From the NCBI GenBank assembly GCA_947644545.1, contig CANRZW010000005.1, positions 62,001 through 126,000 on the forward strand: a DNA stretch of 64,000 bases, read 5' to 3'. This DNA is from an uncultured Lachnospiraceae bacterium. GTDB taxonomy: Bacteria > Bacillota > Clostridia > Lachnospirales > Lachnospiraceae. Positions within the stretch are counted from its first letter, which is position 1; each line of letters opens with the position of its first letter. The notes under the pieces were generated by a model, which had not been told where the DNA came from, did no database searches, and saw nothing but the letters and a program-made list of their open reading frames with translations. The translations under genes and the position numbers were made by a program. Below are positions 52,461 to 62,259 of the stretch, piece after piece.

Positions 52461-54656
52461 ATGGGAATGATCATATTAGTACACGGGATCGGCTTGCTGA
52501 TCTGCTTTGTCATGGTCCTGTTTGTATGGAGGGCCAGGCCCTCGGTACAGCAGAAGATTCTGCTGGTAGGGACGATCTGTACTTTTCTGGATGTGACAGG
52601 ATATTTTCTGGAACTGCAGAGCGTCAGTGAGGAAGCGGCGCGCCTTTCCATCAAGATCGAGTATATCGGTACCACGCTGGGATTGCTCAGCTTCCTGTAT
52701 TTTTCCTGTCTGTACAGTAACCATCGGAAAGATTGGCATGTCAGACTGATCAAGCGTTTCTATACGATCGATCATCTGTTTATTCTGGCTGTTGTGTTTA
52801 CGAACGATTCCAATACGATCTTCTACAGAAAAGTGGAGCGCGTCGTACAGAACGGCAACTATCTGTGGTCCATCGTGCCGGGGCCGGTCTATTACTGGTG
52901 GGGCGCGACAACGATGATCCTCGGGCTTCTGATTTCTTTCATTGTGCTGCAGTCGGCGCTGGAACACAGGGGTGAGAAGCGCCCGGAGCTGTTTCTGCTC
53001 TGTCTGGCATCGCTGAATCCGATCTGTCTGTGGCTTTTCCGAGTGGCCGGGGTATTCGGATATTACGATCCTTATCCGATGTCCATGGTGATCACGGAAT
53101 GTTTCCTCGTGTTTGTCATGTATAAATACCGCTTGTTTGACACGGTCAAGACGGCCAAGGATCGGGTGATTGACAATATCAGAGAAGGAATTCTCGTCAC
53201 CGACCACACCGGGGAGGTTATCTACTTAAACCGGGAGATTTCAAGGATCTTTCCGGAGGTTGACTGGAAGGAAAAACAAGAGATCGAGGAGACGGTATTT
53301 GCTTTCCTGGAGCAGCATCAGGAGGGATTTACGGTAAGGGACAAATATTACCAGTGGGAAGCCGGCGAGATCTTTGACGATAACCATCGCCGTGCGGGCG
53401 TGCTCTATCGTATCAGCGACAGGACAGAAGGGCATCTGTACACGCGGCAGCTGATCAGCCTGAAGGAGGAAGCCGAGCGTGCCAACACAGCCAAGAGCGT
53501 TTTCCTTGCACATATGTCCCACGAGATACGAACGCCGATCAATGCGGTTCTGGGAATGAATGAGATGATCCTGCGTGAGAACTGTTCTGACTCCATCAAG
53601 GATTATGCCCTGAATATCCAGAATGCAGGCAAGATACTGCTCTCCATCATCAATGACATCCTGGATCTGTCCAAGATAGAATCCGGACAGATAGAGATCG
53701 TGGAGAAGAATTATCATCTGGGCAAAATGCTGATCGATATTGAGAATATGATGACCATGCGGGCGGAGGAGGGCAGTCTTGCTTTACACATTCAGGCAGA
53801 TCCGATGCTGCCGGAGATGCTCTACGGGGACGAGCAGCGGATCAAACAGTGCATCATCAACTTCCTGACCAATTCGATCAAATATACAAGAGAGGGACAG
53901 GTCACGCTTAAGGTAGACTTTACGGACAAGGACAAAGATAACATCGACCTGCAGATCACCGTGGAAGATACCGGTATCGGCATCGAGGAGGATAAGCTTT
54001 CCGTGCTCTTTGACCCGTTTGTCAGATTGGACAGATCAAAGAACGAGAACATAGAAGGAACGGGGCTGGGGTTAAGCATTACGAAGAATCTGATCGACAG
54101 AATGAACGGCAGTCTGCGTGTTGAGAGCGTGTACGGGGAGGGAAGCGTTTTTGCGTTTACAGTCCCGCAGAGAGTTGCCAGTCCGGAGCTGTTAGGAGAC
54201 TACAGAGAAAGGCTGCGCCGGGTCGCAGAACGGGAATATTCCCGAGAGAAATTCGTCGCGCCGGAAGCTAAGATTCTGGCGGTGGATGATAATCGCGTCA
54301 ACATTACAGTGGCAAAGGGCCTGTTAAAAAGATTAAAAGTTCAGTTTGATTCTGCGATAAGCGGACAGGAATGTCTTGCCAAATTCGGCAAAAACGATTA
54401 TGATATCATTCTGCTGGATCATATGATGCCCGTGATGGATGGCGTGGAGACGCTGCACCGGCTGCAGGAGACGGAACGTTACCGGCGCAAGATGCCTGTC
54501 GTCATCGCGCTTACGGCCAATGCCGTCACGGGAGCAAGAGAGAAGTATCTCGAAGAGGGCTTTACGGATTATCTGTCGAAGCCCATCGATCACAAGAAAC
54601 TGGAAGAAATGATCCGTACATACCTGCCGGAGGATATGATCCGGTACGATGGGTGA
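52461..54656 (+). CDS. Hybrid histidine kinase with a seven-helix sensor and receiver domain
   Basis: A 731-residue sensor kinase. Residues 1-215 hold about seven membrane helices resembling the histidine kinase N-terminal 7TM region. A PAS-like domain follows (about 225-330, VIDNIREGILVTDHTGEVIY). The phospho-accepting His354 is in AHMSHEIRTPINAVLGMNEM. The ATP-binding domain (about 440-570) has DTGIGIEEDKL and GTGLGLSITKNL. The receiver domain (about 605-725) has phospho-acceptor Asp653 in DIILLDHMMPVMDG. No response-regulator gene is adjacent, so the output is unknown; signal and partner are not visible. It follows the nuclease-like gene by 20 bases. Confidence 0.9.
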   Translation: MGMIILVHGIGLLICFVMVLFVWRARPSVQQKILLVGTICTFLDVTGYFLELQSVSEEAARLSIKIEYIGTTLGLLSFLYFSCLYSNHRKDWHVRLIKRFYTIDHLFILAVVFTNDSNTIFYRKVERVVQNGNYLWSIVPGPVYYWWGATTMILGLLISFIVLQSALEHRGEKRPELFLLCLASLNPICLWLFRVAGVFGYYDPYPMSMVITECFLVFVMYKYRLFDTVKTAKDRVIDNIREGILVTDHTGEVIYLNREISRIFPEVDWKEKQEIEETVFAFLEQHQEGFTVRDKYYQWEAGEIFDDNHRRAGVLYRISDRTEGHLYTRQLISLKEEAERANTAKSVFLAHMSHEIRTPINAVLGMNEMILRENCSDSIKDYALNIQNAGKILLSIINDILDLSKIESGQIEIVEKNYHLGKMLIDIENMMTMRAEEGSLALHIQADPMLPEMLYGDEQRIKQCIINFLTNSIKYTREGQVTLKVDFTDKDKDNIDLQITVEDTGIGIEEDKLSVLFDPFVRLDRSKNENIEGTGLGLSITKNLIDRMNGSLRVESVYGEGSVFAFTVPQRVASPELLGDYRERLRRVAEREYSREKFVAPEAKILAVDDNRVNITVAKGLLKRLKVQFDSAISGQECLAKFGKNDYDIILLDHMMPVMDGVETLHRLQETERYRRKMPVVIALTANAVTGAREKYLEEGFTDYLSKPIDHKKLEEMIRTYLPEDMIRYDG

Positions 54657-54733
54657 GTGGCAAATGCTTATGCAGATTGGACGATCGGCTCATTGCCATG
54701 GAAACAAACAGGAAACAAGAGGTGCATAACAAT

Positions 54734-56665
54734 ATGGCGAAGACAAATACAGCAAACACTTACGATGCCTCGAGCATCACCGTACTGGAGGGCTTAGAGG
54801 CGGTGCGTGTCCGGCCGGGCATGTATATCGGCAGCGTTTCCACCAAGGGACTGAATCATCTGATCTATGAGATCATGGACAACGCGGTGGATGAGCATCT
54901 GGCGGGATACTGTTCCACCATACATGTGACGCTGGAGGCGGACGGATCGGCCACAATCTCGGACAACGGGCGGGGCATTCCGGTGGGGATGCACGAAAAG
55001 GGCATCAGCGCGGAGCGTCTTGTCTTTACCACGCTTCACGCGGGCGGCAAATTCGACAACGACGCTTACAAGACCAGCGGCGGCCTGCATGGCGTAGGCT
55101 CTTCGGTGGTAAATGCCCTGTCGGCGCATATGCATGTGACGGTGAAGACCGGCGGCTATATTTATGAAGACCGGTATGAGAGAGGCATTCCCACGCTGGA
55201 ACTGCAGGACGGCCTCCTGCCGGTGGTGGGAAAGACAAAGGAATCCGGCACTACCATTAATTTCCTGCCTGACGATACCATATTCGACCGGACGCGGTTT
55301 AAGGAGGACGAAGTAAAAAGCCGTCTTCATGAAACCTCTTATCTGAACCCGGCTCTGACGATCGTCTATGAGGATAAGCGCAGGGAAGAGACCGAACATA
55401 TCGAATATCATGAGCCGGAGGGCATCATCGGCTTCATCAAGGATATGAACAAATCCAAGGAAGCCATCCATGATGTGATCTATTACAAAGGAGAATCGGA
55501 AGGAATCACGGTGGAGGTGGCGCTGCAGTATGTGAATGAATTTCACGAAAACGTGCTGGGCTTCTGCAACAATATTTACAATGCGGAGGGCGGCACCCAT
55601 CTGACCGGTTTTAAAACCATGTTTACCAACGTGATCAATACCTATGCCAGAGGTTTAAATATCCTAAAAGAAAAGGATGTCAATTTTACCGGTGCGGACG
55701 TACGTAACGGCATGACCGCCGTGGTATCCATCAAGCATCCGGATCCACGGTTTGAGGGACAGACGAAGACCAAACTGGATAACCAGGATGCGGCGAAGAT
55801 CGTGAGCAAGGTGACCGGGGAGGAGATCGTCCGCTTCTTTGACCGCAATCTGGAAACCTTGAAGAGTATCATTGGCTGTGCGGAGAAAGCGGCGAAGATC
55901 CGTAAGACGGAGGAGAAAGCAAAGACGAATCTGCTGACCAAACAGAAATTCTCCTTCGATTCCAATGGCAAACTGGCCAACTGCGAGTCCAGGGACGCCT
56001 CCAAATGCGAGATTTTTATCGTGGAGGGAGATTCTGCGGGCGGCAGCGCCAAGACTGCACGTAACCGCATGTTTCAGGCGATACTGCCTATCCGCGGTAA
56101 GATCCTGAATGTGGAGAAGGCCAGTATCGATAAGATCCTCGCCAACGCGGAGATCAAGACGATGATCAATGCGTTTGGATGCGGTTTTTCGGAAGGGTAC
56201 GGCAATGACTTCGATATCAGTAAACTGCGCTATGACAAGATCATCATTATGGCCGATGCGGACGTGGATGGCGAACATATTTCCACCCTGCTTCTGACAT
56301 TGTTTTACCGGTTCATGCCGGAACTAATCTATGAGGGACACGTATATATCGCCATGCCGCCTTTATATAAGGTCATGCCCTCCAAAGGAAAAGAAGAATA
56401 TCTTTATGACGATAAGGCGCTGGAGAAGTACCGGAAGCGTCACAAAGGGCCTTTTACCCTGCAGCGGTATAAGGGTCTGGGCGAGATGGACGCAGAACAG
56501 CTGTGGGAAACCACCCTGGATCCGGACACCAGGCTGTTAAAGCAGGTGGAGATCGAGGATGCCCGCATGGCTACGGAAGTGACAGAGATGCTGATGGGGA
56601 CGGAGGTACTGCCGCGTAAGGAATTCATCTACCAGCACGCGCAGGATGCGGAACTGGATATCTAG
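54734..56665 (+). CDS. parE: DNA topoisomerase IV subunit B
   Basis: A 643-residue GHKL ATPase subunit. VLEGLEAVRVRPGMYIGSVS and the ATP-site IMDNAVDEHLAGY lie at the N-terminus, with GGLHGVGSSVVNAL after them. The Toprim motif EGDSAGGSAK and DADVDGEHISTLLL bind Mg. Paired with parC and lacking a GyrA-box partner, it is topoisomerase IV, not gyrase. ATG 54734 follows AAGAGGTG; longer in-frame starts would overlap the kinase gene. It decatenates daughter chromosomes. Confidence 0.9.
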   Translation: MAKTNTANTYDASSITVLEGLEAVRVRPGMYIGSVSTKGLNHLIYEIMDNAVDEHLAGYCSTIHVTLEADGSATISDNGRGIPVGMHEKGISAERLVFTTLHAGGKFDNDAYKTSGGLHGVGSSVVNALSAHMHVTVKTGGYIYEDRYERGIPTLELQDGLLPVVGKTKESGTTINFLPDDTIFDRTRFKEDEVKSRLHETSYLNPALTIVYEDKRREETEHIEYHEPEGIIGFIKDMNKSKEAIHDVIYYKGESEGITVEVALQYVNEFHENVLGFCNNIYNAEGGTHLTGFKTMFTNVINTYARGLNILKEKDVNFTGADVRNGMTAVVSIKHPDPRFEGQTKTKLDNQDAAKIVSKVTGEEIVRFFDRNLETLKSIIGCAEKAAKIRKTEEKAKTNLLTKQKFSFDSNGKLANCESRDASKCEIFIVEGDSAGGSAKTARNRMFQAILPIRGKILNVEKASIDKILANAEIKTMINAFGCGFSEGYGNDFDISKLRYDKIIIMADADVDGEHISTLLLTLFYRFMPELIYEGHVYIAMPPLYKVMPSKGKEEYLYDDKALEKYRKRHKGPFTLQRYKGLGEMDAEQLWETTLDPDTRLLKQVEIEDARMATEVTEMLMGTEVLPRKEFIYQHAQDAELDI

Positions 56666-56724
56666 GCTACCGGTACAGGCCGCAGACAGGATGAGAGCAT
56701 GTGTAAGGAGGCATACTGACAGGT

Positions 56725-58968
56725 ATGAGTGTAAACGATAGAATCATCAAGACAGAATATTCCGAGGTCATGCAGAAGTCTTTTATCGACTATGCCATGA
56801 GCGTGATCATTGCCAGAGCGCTGCCGGATGTGCGGGACGGCTTGAAGCCGGTACAGAGAAGGACCCTGTATGATATGTATGAGCTGGGGATCCGTTACGA
56901 CAGACCCTACCGTAAGTCGGCGCGTATCGTGGGCGATACCATGGGTAAATACCATCCGCACGGTGACAGTTCGATCTATGAGGCGCTGGTAGTCATGTCC
57001 CAGGACTTCAAGAAGGGCCTGCCCCTGATCGACGGACACGGCAACTTTGGCAATATAGAGGGGGACGGCGCGGCGGCCATGCGTTACACGGAAGCAAGGC
57101 TGGAGAAGATCACGCAGGAGGCGTTCTTGTCCGATCTGGATAAGGATGTGGTCGATTTTCTGCCCAACTTCGATGCCACGGAGAAGGAGCCAAGCGTGCT
57201 GCCGGTGAAGATTCCCAACCTGTTGATCAACGGATCCGAGGGCATCGCGGTTGGTATGGCTACCAGTATTCCGCCTCACAACCTGGCGGAGGTGATCGAG
57301 GCCGTCAAAGCCTATATGCTGGATGAAAATATTACTACCAGAGAACTGATGCGCTACGTAAAGGGACCGGATTTTCCCACCGGGGGCATCGTCATCAATG
57401 AAGACGAGCTGTTGGAGATCTACGAGAGCGGAACAGGCAAGATCAAGATCCGCGGTAAGGTGGAGATTGAGAAGGCCAAAGGCGGCAAGACCAATCTGGT
57501 GATCACGGAGATTCCCTACACCATGATCGGCGCCGGTATCGGCAAATTCCTAATGGATGTGGCGGCTCTGGCGGAGACCAAGAAGACGCAGGATATCGTA
57601 GACATCACCAATCAGACTTCCAAGGAAGGCATCCGCATCGTCATCGAACTGCGAAAGGACGCGGATGTGGAGAACTTCAAGAACCTGCTCTACAAAAAGA
57701 CCCGGCTGGAGGATACCTTTGGCGTCAATATGCTGGCCATTGTCGACGGCAGGCCGGAGACCATGGGACTAAAACAGATCCTTAAGGAAAACGTCAAATT
57801 CCAGTTCGAGGTGACCACAAGAAAATACACGAATCTGCTGGCGAAGGAGCTGGAACGCAAGGAAATCCAGGAAGGGCTGATCAAAGCCTGCAATGTGATC
57901 GATCTGATCATAGAGATCCTTAGGGGTTCCAAGGACCGGGCTATGGCGAAGGCCTGCCTGATTGAGGGAAAGATCGATGGTATCAAGTTCAAATCCAAGG
58001 AATCCAAGATCATGGCGACCCAGTTGATGTTCACGGAGAAACAGGCAAACGCCATTCTGGATATGCGGCTCTATAAATTGATCGGCTTAGAGATCGAGGC
58101 CCTGATCAACGAGCATGAGGATACCATGGCCAATATCTACCGCTATGAAGATATTCTTGCCAGAAGAGATTCCATGGCCCAGGTCATCATCAACGAATTG
58201 GATGAGATCCGGGAAGCATACCGGCGAAACCGCAGGACGGTGATCACACAGGCCAGCGAGGCGGTCTATGTGGAGAAGAAAGTGGAAGAGATGGATATCG
58301 TCTTCCTGCTGGACCGTTTCGGTTATGCCAGAACGATCGATACGGCCACTTATGAGAGAAACAAGGAAGCCGCAGACAGCGAGAACCGCTATGCGTTTGT
58401 CTGTAAGAATACGGGCAAGATATGTCTGTTTACGAATACAGGCCAGCTCCATACATTGAAGGTGATGGATCTGCCCATGGGCAAATTCCGTGACAAGGGT
58501 GTGCCGGTAGACAATATCAGTAACTTTGATTCTTCAAAGGAATGCATCCTCCATGCCGCAAGCCAGAGCGACCTGAATCTCTACCGGGTCATCTTTGCCA
58601 CAAGGCAGGCCATGATCAAGGTAGTGGATGGCGGCGAGTTCGATGTAGCCAAACGTACGGTAGCGGCCACTAAGCTGGCAGATGAGGACGAGGTGGTAAG
58701 CGTTGTGACATTGAAAGAACAGCGCAATATCGTACTGCAGTCTGCAGAGGGCTATTTCCTGCGGTTCCCGGTGGAGGAGATTCCGGAGAAAAAGAAAGGC
58801 GCCATCGGTGTCCGCGGCATGAAACTGGGTGCGAAGGACCGCCTGGAGGCGGTTTACTATACCCGCAATGCGATAGAGCAGACGATTGCGTACGGCGGGA
58901 AGGAAATCGAGCTGAATAAGATCAAGCTGGGAAAACGCGACGGTAAGGGCGTAAAGATCAGGGTGTGA
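56725..58968 (+). CDS. parC: DNA topoisomerase IV subunit A
   Basis: A 747-residue breakage-reunion subunit. Catalytic Tyr121 is in [13 protein letters not shown], and [20 protein letters not shown] starts the DNA gate. The quinolone-region [16 protein letters not shown] is present. The C-terminal beta-pinwheel (from about 490) lacks the GyrA box QRRGG(K/R)G, reading [15 protein letters not shown] in its place, which favours ParC over GyrA. It lies 59 bases after parE. Confidence 0.9.
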   Translation: MSVNDRIIKTEYSEVMQKSFIDYAMSVIIARALPDVRDGLKPVQRRTLYDMYELGIRYDRPYRKSARIVGDTMGKYHPHGDSSIYEALVVMSQDFKKGLPLIDGHGNFGNIEGDGAAAMRYTEARLEKITQEAFLSDLDKDVVDFLPNFDATEKEPSVLPVKIPNLLINGSEGIAVGMATSIPPHNLAEVIEAVKAYMLDENITTRELMRYVKGPDFPTGGIVINEDELLEIYESGTGKIKIRGKVEIEKAKGGKTNLVITEIPYTMIGAGIGKFLMDVAALAETKKTQDIVDITNQTSKEGIRIVIELRKDADVENFKNLLYKKTRLEDTFGVNMLAIVDGRPETMGLKQILKENVKFQFEVTTRKYTNLLAKELERKEIQEGLIKACNVIDLIIEILRGSKDRAMAKACLIEGKIDGIKFKSKESKIMATQLMFTEKQANAILDMRLYKLIGLEIEALINEHEDTMANIYRYEDILARRDSMAQVIINELDEIREAYRRNRRTVITQASEAVYVEKKVEEMDIVFLLDRFGYARTIDTATYERNKEAADSENRYAFVCKNTGKICLFTNTGQLHTLKVMDLPMGKFRDKGVPVDNISNFDSSKECILHAASQSDLNLYRVIFATRQAMIKVVDGGEFDVAKRTVAATKLADEDEVVSVVTLKEQRNIVLQSAEGYFLRFPVEEIPEKKKGAIGVRGMKLGAKDRLEAVYYTRNAIEQTIAYGGKEIELNKIKLGKRDGKGVKIRV

Positions 58969-59026
58969 CGAAGTATCACAAATTCTGTTCGCGTCCTTGT
59001 CACAAAGCGCTTTGAAGGAGGTAAGT

Positions 59027-59584
59027 ATGAGAGTAATAGCGGGAACGGCAAGAAGCCTGCGGCTTAAGACACCGGAAGGAATGGATACCAGGCCGACTAC
59101 GGACAGGATCAAGGAGACCCTGTTTAATATGCTGCAGCCTTATCTGGCCGATGCCGTATTCCTGGATCTGTTCAGCGGAAGCGGCGGGATCGGGATCGAG
59201 GCGTTAAGCCGCGGAGCGAGACATGCCTATTTCGTGGAGAACAATCGGAATGCGGTGGGCTGTATTACGGAGAATCTGCAATTTACCAGGTTTACGGACA
59301 GGGCAACCGTACTGCGGCAGGATGTTTTAAGTGCGCTGCCGGGGATCCGTGAGAAGGAAGTGGATGTGATCTTTATGGATCCGCCTTATCAAAGCGCCTT
59401 TGAGCAGCCGGTGATGCAGATGCTGCGAACCCTGCCTTATGTGACGGAAAATACGCTGATCGTGACTGAAGCGGCCCTTGATACGGACTTTTCCTATGTG
59501 AAGGAATTGGGATTTACAGTGGAGAAGGAGAAGCGCTATAAGACGAACAAGCATGTGTTTTGCAGAATTTTTTTAAAAAAGTAA
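59027..59584 (+). CDS. rsmD: 16S rRNA (guanine966-N2)-methyltransferase RsmD
   Basis: A 185-residue SAM-dependent methyltransferase acting on G966 in 16S r[23 protein letters not shown] at the N-terminus, [19 protein letters not shown] for SAM and the catalytic DPPY in [12 protein letters not shown] are diagnostic. The GAAGGAGGTAAG ribosome site fixes ATG 59027. A 12-base palindrome CAAAGCGCTTTG lies just before it. The order rsmD-coaD is common in Firmicutes. Confidence 0.96.
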   Translation: MRVIAGTARSLRLKTPEGMDTRPTTDRIKETLFNMLQPYLADAVFLDLFSGSGGIGIEALSRGARHAYFVENNRNAVGCITENLQFTRFTDRATVLRQDVLSALPGIREKEVDVIFMDPPYQSAFEQPVMQMLRTLPYVTENTLIVTEAALDTDFSYVKELGFTVEKEKRYKTNKHVFCRIFLKK

Positions 59585-59612
59585 AGACATTTCGGGAAAA
59601 GTGATTTATAAT
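59584..59612 (+). promoter_or_regulatory. Possible promoter for coaD
   Basis: TATAAT at 59607-59612 is a full -10 match; AAGACA at 59584-59589, 17 bases upstream, is a four-of-six -35. Located at the end of rsmD. Confidence 0.45.
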
Positions 59613-59675
59613 GCCAAAAGTAGGATATATTTCCAAAGGTGCGAAGCAGGGTATTGTGATAAGAGGGAGAATATT

Positions 59676-60164
59676 ATGAAAGCAGCAATTTATCCGGGCA
59701 GTTTTGATCCGGTTACTTTTGGGCATTTGGATATTATCAGGCGTGCGGCCGAAATTTTTGATGAATTAACGGTGAGCGTGTTGAATAATAAAACAAAGAC
59801 TCCATTGTTTTCTGTGGAAGAACGTGTTAAGATGTTAGAGGAAGCGACGAAAAATATGCCTAATGTGGTGGTGGACTCTTTCAGCGGACTGCTGATCGAT
59901 TATGCAAGGAAGAAGGATATCCATGTAGCGATCAGAGGTTTGCGGGCTATCACGGATTTTGAATACGAACTGCAGATCGCGCAGACGAACAGGAAATTTT
60001 CCGGTGGTGATCTGGATACGATGTTTCTGACCACCAGTTTGGAATACGCATATTTGAGTTCTTCTACTGTCAGGGAATTTGCCAGCTTTAACGGTGATAT
60101 TTCTCAGTGTGTGCCGGACTTTGTTGCGAAATTAATCTATGAGAAGTATGGGCATGGGAAATAA
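59676..60164 (+). CDS. coaD: Phosphopantetheine adenylyltransferase
   Basis: A 162-residue nucleotidyltransferase in coenzyme A synthesis. [20 protein letters not shown] carries the T/HxGH ATP motif, [19 protein letters not shown] binds substrate and [17 protein letters not shown] the C-terminal phosphate. ATG 59676 follows AGAGGGAG. It matches the usual length. Confidence 0.96.
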   Translation: MKAAIYPGSFDPVTFGHLDIIRRAAEIFDELTVSVLNNKTKTPLFSVEERVKMLEEATKNMPNVVVDSFSGLLIDYARKKDIHVAIRGLRAITDFEYELQIAQTNRKFSGGDLDTMFLTTSLEYAYLSSSTVREFASFNGDISQCVPDFVAKLIYEKYGHGK

Positions 60165-60220
60165 GCAATAGCCAGGTTAGTGCATGACCCCGGCAGAAAT
60201 ATTTAGGAATGAGGATAAAG

Positions 60221-60823
60221 ATGAGCAGCAGAATCGAACAACTTATCGATGAGATCGAAGATTACATTGATGGCTGCAAGTATCAGCCATTGTCTAAGAC
60301 GAACATAATCGTGAACAGAGAAGAAATTGACGAGCTTCTGCGAGAGCTGCGGATGAAGACACCCGACGAGATCAAGCGCTATCAGAAGATCATTACCAAT
60401 AAGGAAGCTATTTTGAACGATGCGCGCGCCAAGGCGGAAGCGTTGATCAAGGATGCGACCGTCCAGACCACGGAGCTGATCAATGAGCACGAGATCATGC
60501 AGCAGGCCTATGCGCAGGCGAACGAGGTGGTGCGAATGGCCACCACACAGGCACAGGAAATTCTCAACAATGCCACAATGGAGGCCAATGGCGTCCGTAC
60601 TTCCGCCATGCAGTATCTTGACGAGATGCTGGCCAATCTGGAGAACGCCATGTCGGCGACGCTGGCAACGACGACGGAACACTATGAGAGTTTTTATAAT
60701 ACGATCAGTGGTTACAATGAAACCGTTAAGGCAAATCGCGCCGAACTGCGTCCGATCGAAGTAGAACAGATGCTGAAGGAAGCTGAGGGCGAAAGTGAAC
60801 CGGCTGAACTGAATTTGATGTAA
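60221..60823 (+). CDS. Coiled-coil protein, V-type ATPase subunit H-like annotation group
   Basis: A 200-residue soluble, mostly helical protein. The N-terminus (SSRIEQLIDEIEDYIDGCKY) and the Ala/Gln/Glu-rich coiled coil in about 60-150 place it in a Lachnospiraceae group often labelled ATPase or V-type H+-ATPase subunit H, which is probably only coiled-coil similarity. A DivIVA-like or cell-envelope scaffold role is possible but not shown. The GAGGATAAAG ribosome site precedes ATG 60221; ATG 60209 is too near AGGA. It ends before a strong terminator. Confidence 0.72.
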   Translation: MSSRIEQLIDEIEDYIDGCKYQPLSKTNIIVNREEIDELLRELRMKTPDEIKRYQKIITNKEAILNDARAKAEALIKDATVQTTELINEHEIMQQAYAQANEVVRMATTQAQEILNNATMEANGVRTSAMQYLDEMLANLENAMSATLATTTEHYESFYNTISGYNETVKANRAELRPIEVEQMLKEAEGESEPAELNLM

Positions 60824-60848
60824 AGCCACCGAGGTTGGCTTGAAGAAC

Positions 60849-60878
60849 AGAGTTTGCCACAGGGCAGGCTCTTTTTTT
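60849..60878 (+). terminator. Rho-independent terminator just before the amidase gene
   Basis: AGAGTTTGCC at 60849-60858 pairs with GGCAGGCTCT at 60863-60872 (two G-T pairs) around an ACAG loop, then a run of seven Ts. It is preceded by another small hairpin (AAGCCA/TGGCTT near 60824-60841). The amidase start is only ten bases after the T-run, so the amidase can be expressed only by readthrough or from a promoter inside or beyond the hairpin. Confidence 0.8.
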
Positions 60879-60888
60879 GAAATGAGAG

Positions 60889-62259
60889 ATGAATAGAATT
60901 AAGATAACAATAACGATAGTTTCAAAGATGACTGTATGGCTGATATCGGCTGTAACTTTGGTCTGGATCTGCGGGGGAATCACAGCAAAAGCGGAGGAAA
61001 GTACGGCCGCAGAGGAGGTCGAGGAGACCGCGGCAGAATCGAAAGCCGCAGAGGATACGTTGTGCATTGTAATAGATCCCGGGCACGGCGGAGAGAATCT
61101 GGGCGGCGAATACGAGGATTATACCGAAAAAGAGATGACTTTGGTCGTGGCCAAAGCCATGAAGGAAGAGTTGGAGAAATATGAGGGGGTTACCGTATAT
61201 CTGACCAGAGACGGTGATCAGGAATTATCGCTGGAAGAGAGATGCGAGTTTGCCGAGAGCGTGCATGCAGATTTCCTGTTCTGCCTGCACTTTAACCTGT
61301 CGGAACATCACACGCTGTTTGGGGCGGAATGCTGGGTGTCTGCATATGGCGAGAACTATAGCAAGGGATATAGCTTTGCCAACGTTGAGATGGAACTGTT
61401 GCAACAGCTTGGAATTTATTCCCGCGGCATCAAGACCAGGCTGGGCAGCAAGGGGCTCGACTATTACGGAATCATCCGCCATGCCACAAAGCGGGATATT
61501 CCCTGTGTATTGATCGAACATTGTCATCTGGATCATGACAACGATAAGCCGTTCTATGACCATGATGAGAAGTTGAAAGGCTTTGGCCGGCTGGATGCTG
61601 CCGCCGCCGCGCAATATTTCAATCTCAGTTCCGCTGAGCTTGGCACAGATTACAGCAATTATCAGAATCTGGCGGTAGATGTGCCGACGGATGTGGTGAA
61701 GCCGGATGACACGGAACCGGAGTTCTGTGCGATAGAAGTACTGGAGCAGAATGCGGATAACGGGGATGTGACGGTGCAGGTGTCTGCGGCGGACAAGGAC
61801 AGCGGTATGCTGTATTATGCTTACAGCTACGACGGCGGAGAGAGCTTTTCCGGGCTTTTTCCGTGGCCGGACCGCTCTTGTGATACGTTCAGCTTTACCA
61901 TGCAGGTGCCGCCCCGGGTGGTGCCGCGTATCGTAGTGAACGCATATAACGGTTACGACCTGTTTACCGCCAGCAATGTTGTTTCGCTGCCTGCCATGGA
62001 TTATAAGACGCCGGAAGAGATTGCGGAAGAACTGGCAGAGAAAGAAGCCCTTAAGAGCGCTTCCGATCAGGTAAGTTCCACGAAGAACGAATCCGAGGAT
62101 GCCATGGCGGATAACGGTGCAAAACAGGCGGAAGATGACCGATTCTTCCTTGTCATGTGCGCCGCATGTGTATTGCTTGCCCTGGGAATGACCGTTTCCA
62201 TGGTGATGATCCTGCATGGCAGGGGCCGGAAAAGACGGCGCAGGCGAAGAAAACGTTAA
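60889..62259 (+). CDS. N-acetylmuramoyl-L-alanine amidase (Amidase_3) with C-terminal membrane anchor
   Basis: A 456-residue peptidoglycan hydrolase. An N-terminal hydrophobic segment (about 8-30, ending at GITAKAEES) is a signal or anchor. The Amidase_3 domain lies at about 55-245. Zinc ligands are in IDPGHGGENLGGEY, the Glu after YTEKEMTL, and CLHFNLSEHHTL, with IEHCHLDHDNDKPF near the catalytic Glu. A region of about 290-370 may be Ig-like. A C-terminal helix (about 418-445, RFFLVMCAACVLLALGMTVS) and a basic tail (RGRKRRRRRRKR) follow, so the enzyme is held at both ends and the domain faces out. It overlaps the convergent YlbJ-like gene by four bases. No clear ribosome site precedes ATG 60889. 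Confidence 0.85.
   Translation: MNRIKITITIVSKMTVWLISAVTLVWICGGITAKAEESTAAEEVEETAAESKAAEDTLCIVIDPGHGGENLGGEYEDYTEKEMTLVVAKAMKEELEKYEGVTVYLTRDGDQELSLEERCEFAESVHADFLFCLHFNLSEHHTLFGAECWVSAYGENYSKGYSFANVEMELLQQLGIYSRGIKTRLGSKGLDYYGIIRHATKRDIPCVLIEHCHLDHDNDKPFYDHDEKLKGFGRLDAAAAAQYFNLSSAELGTDYSNYQNLAVDVPTDVVKPDDTEPEFCAIEVLEQNADNGDVTVQVSAADKDSGMLYYAYSYDGGESFSGLFPWPDRSCDTFSFTMQVPPRVVPRIVVNAYNGYDLFTASNVVSLPAMDYKTPEEIAEELAEKEALKSASDQVSSTKNESEDAMADNGAKQAEDDRFFLVMCAACVLLALGMTVSMVMILHGRGRKRRRRRRKR

Noticed and set aside
54734-58968. Calling the topoisomerase pair gyrase (gyrB-gyrA)
   Set aside because: The A subunit lacks the GyrA box and both subunits have topoisomerase IV lengths and gene order.
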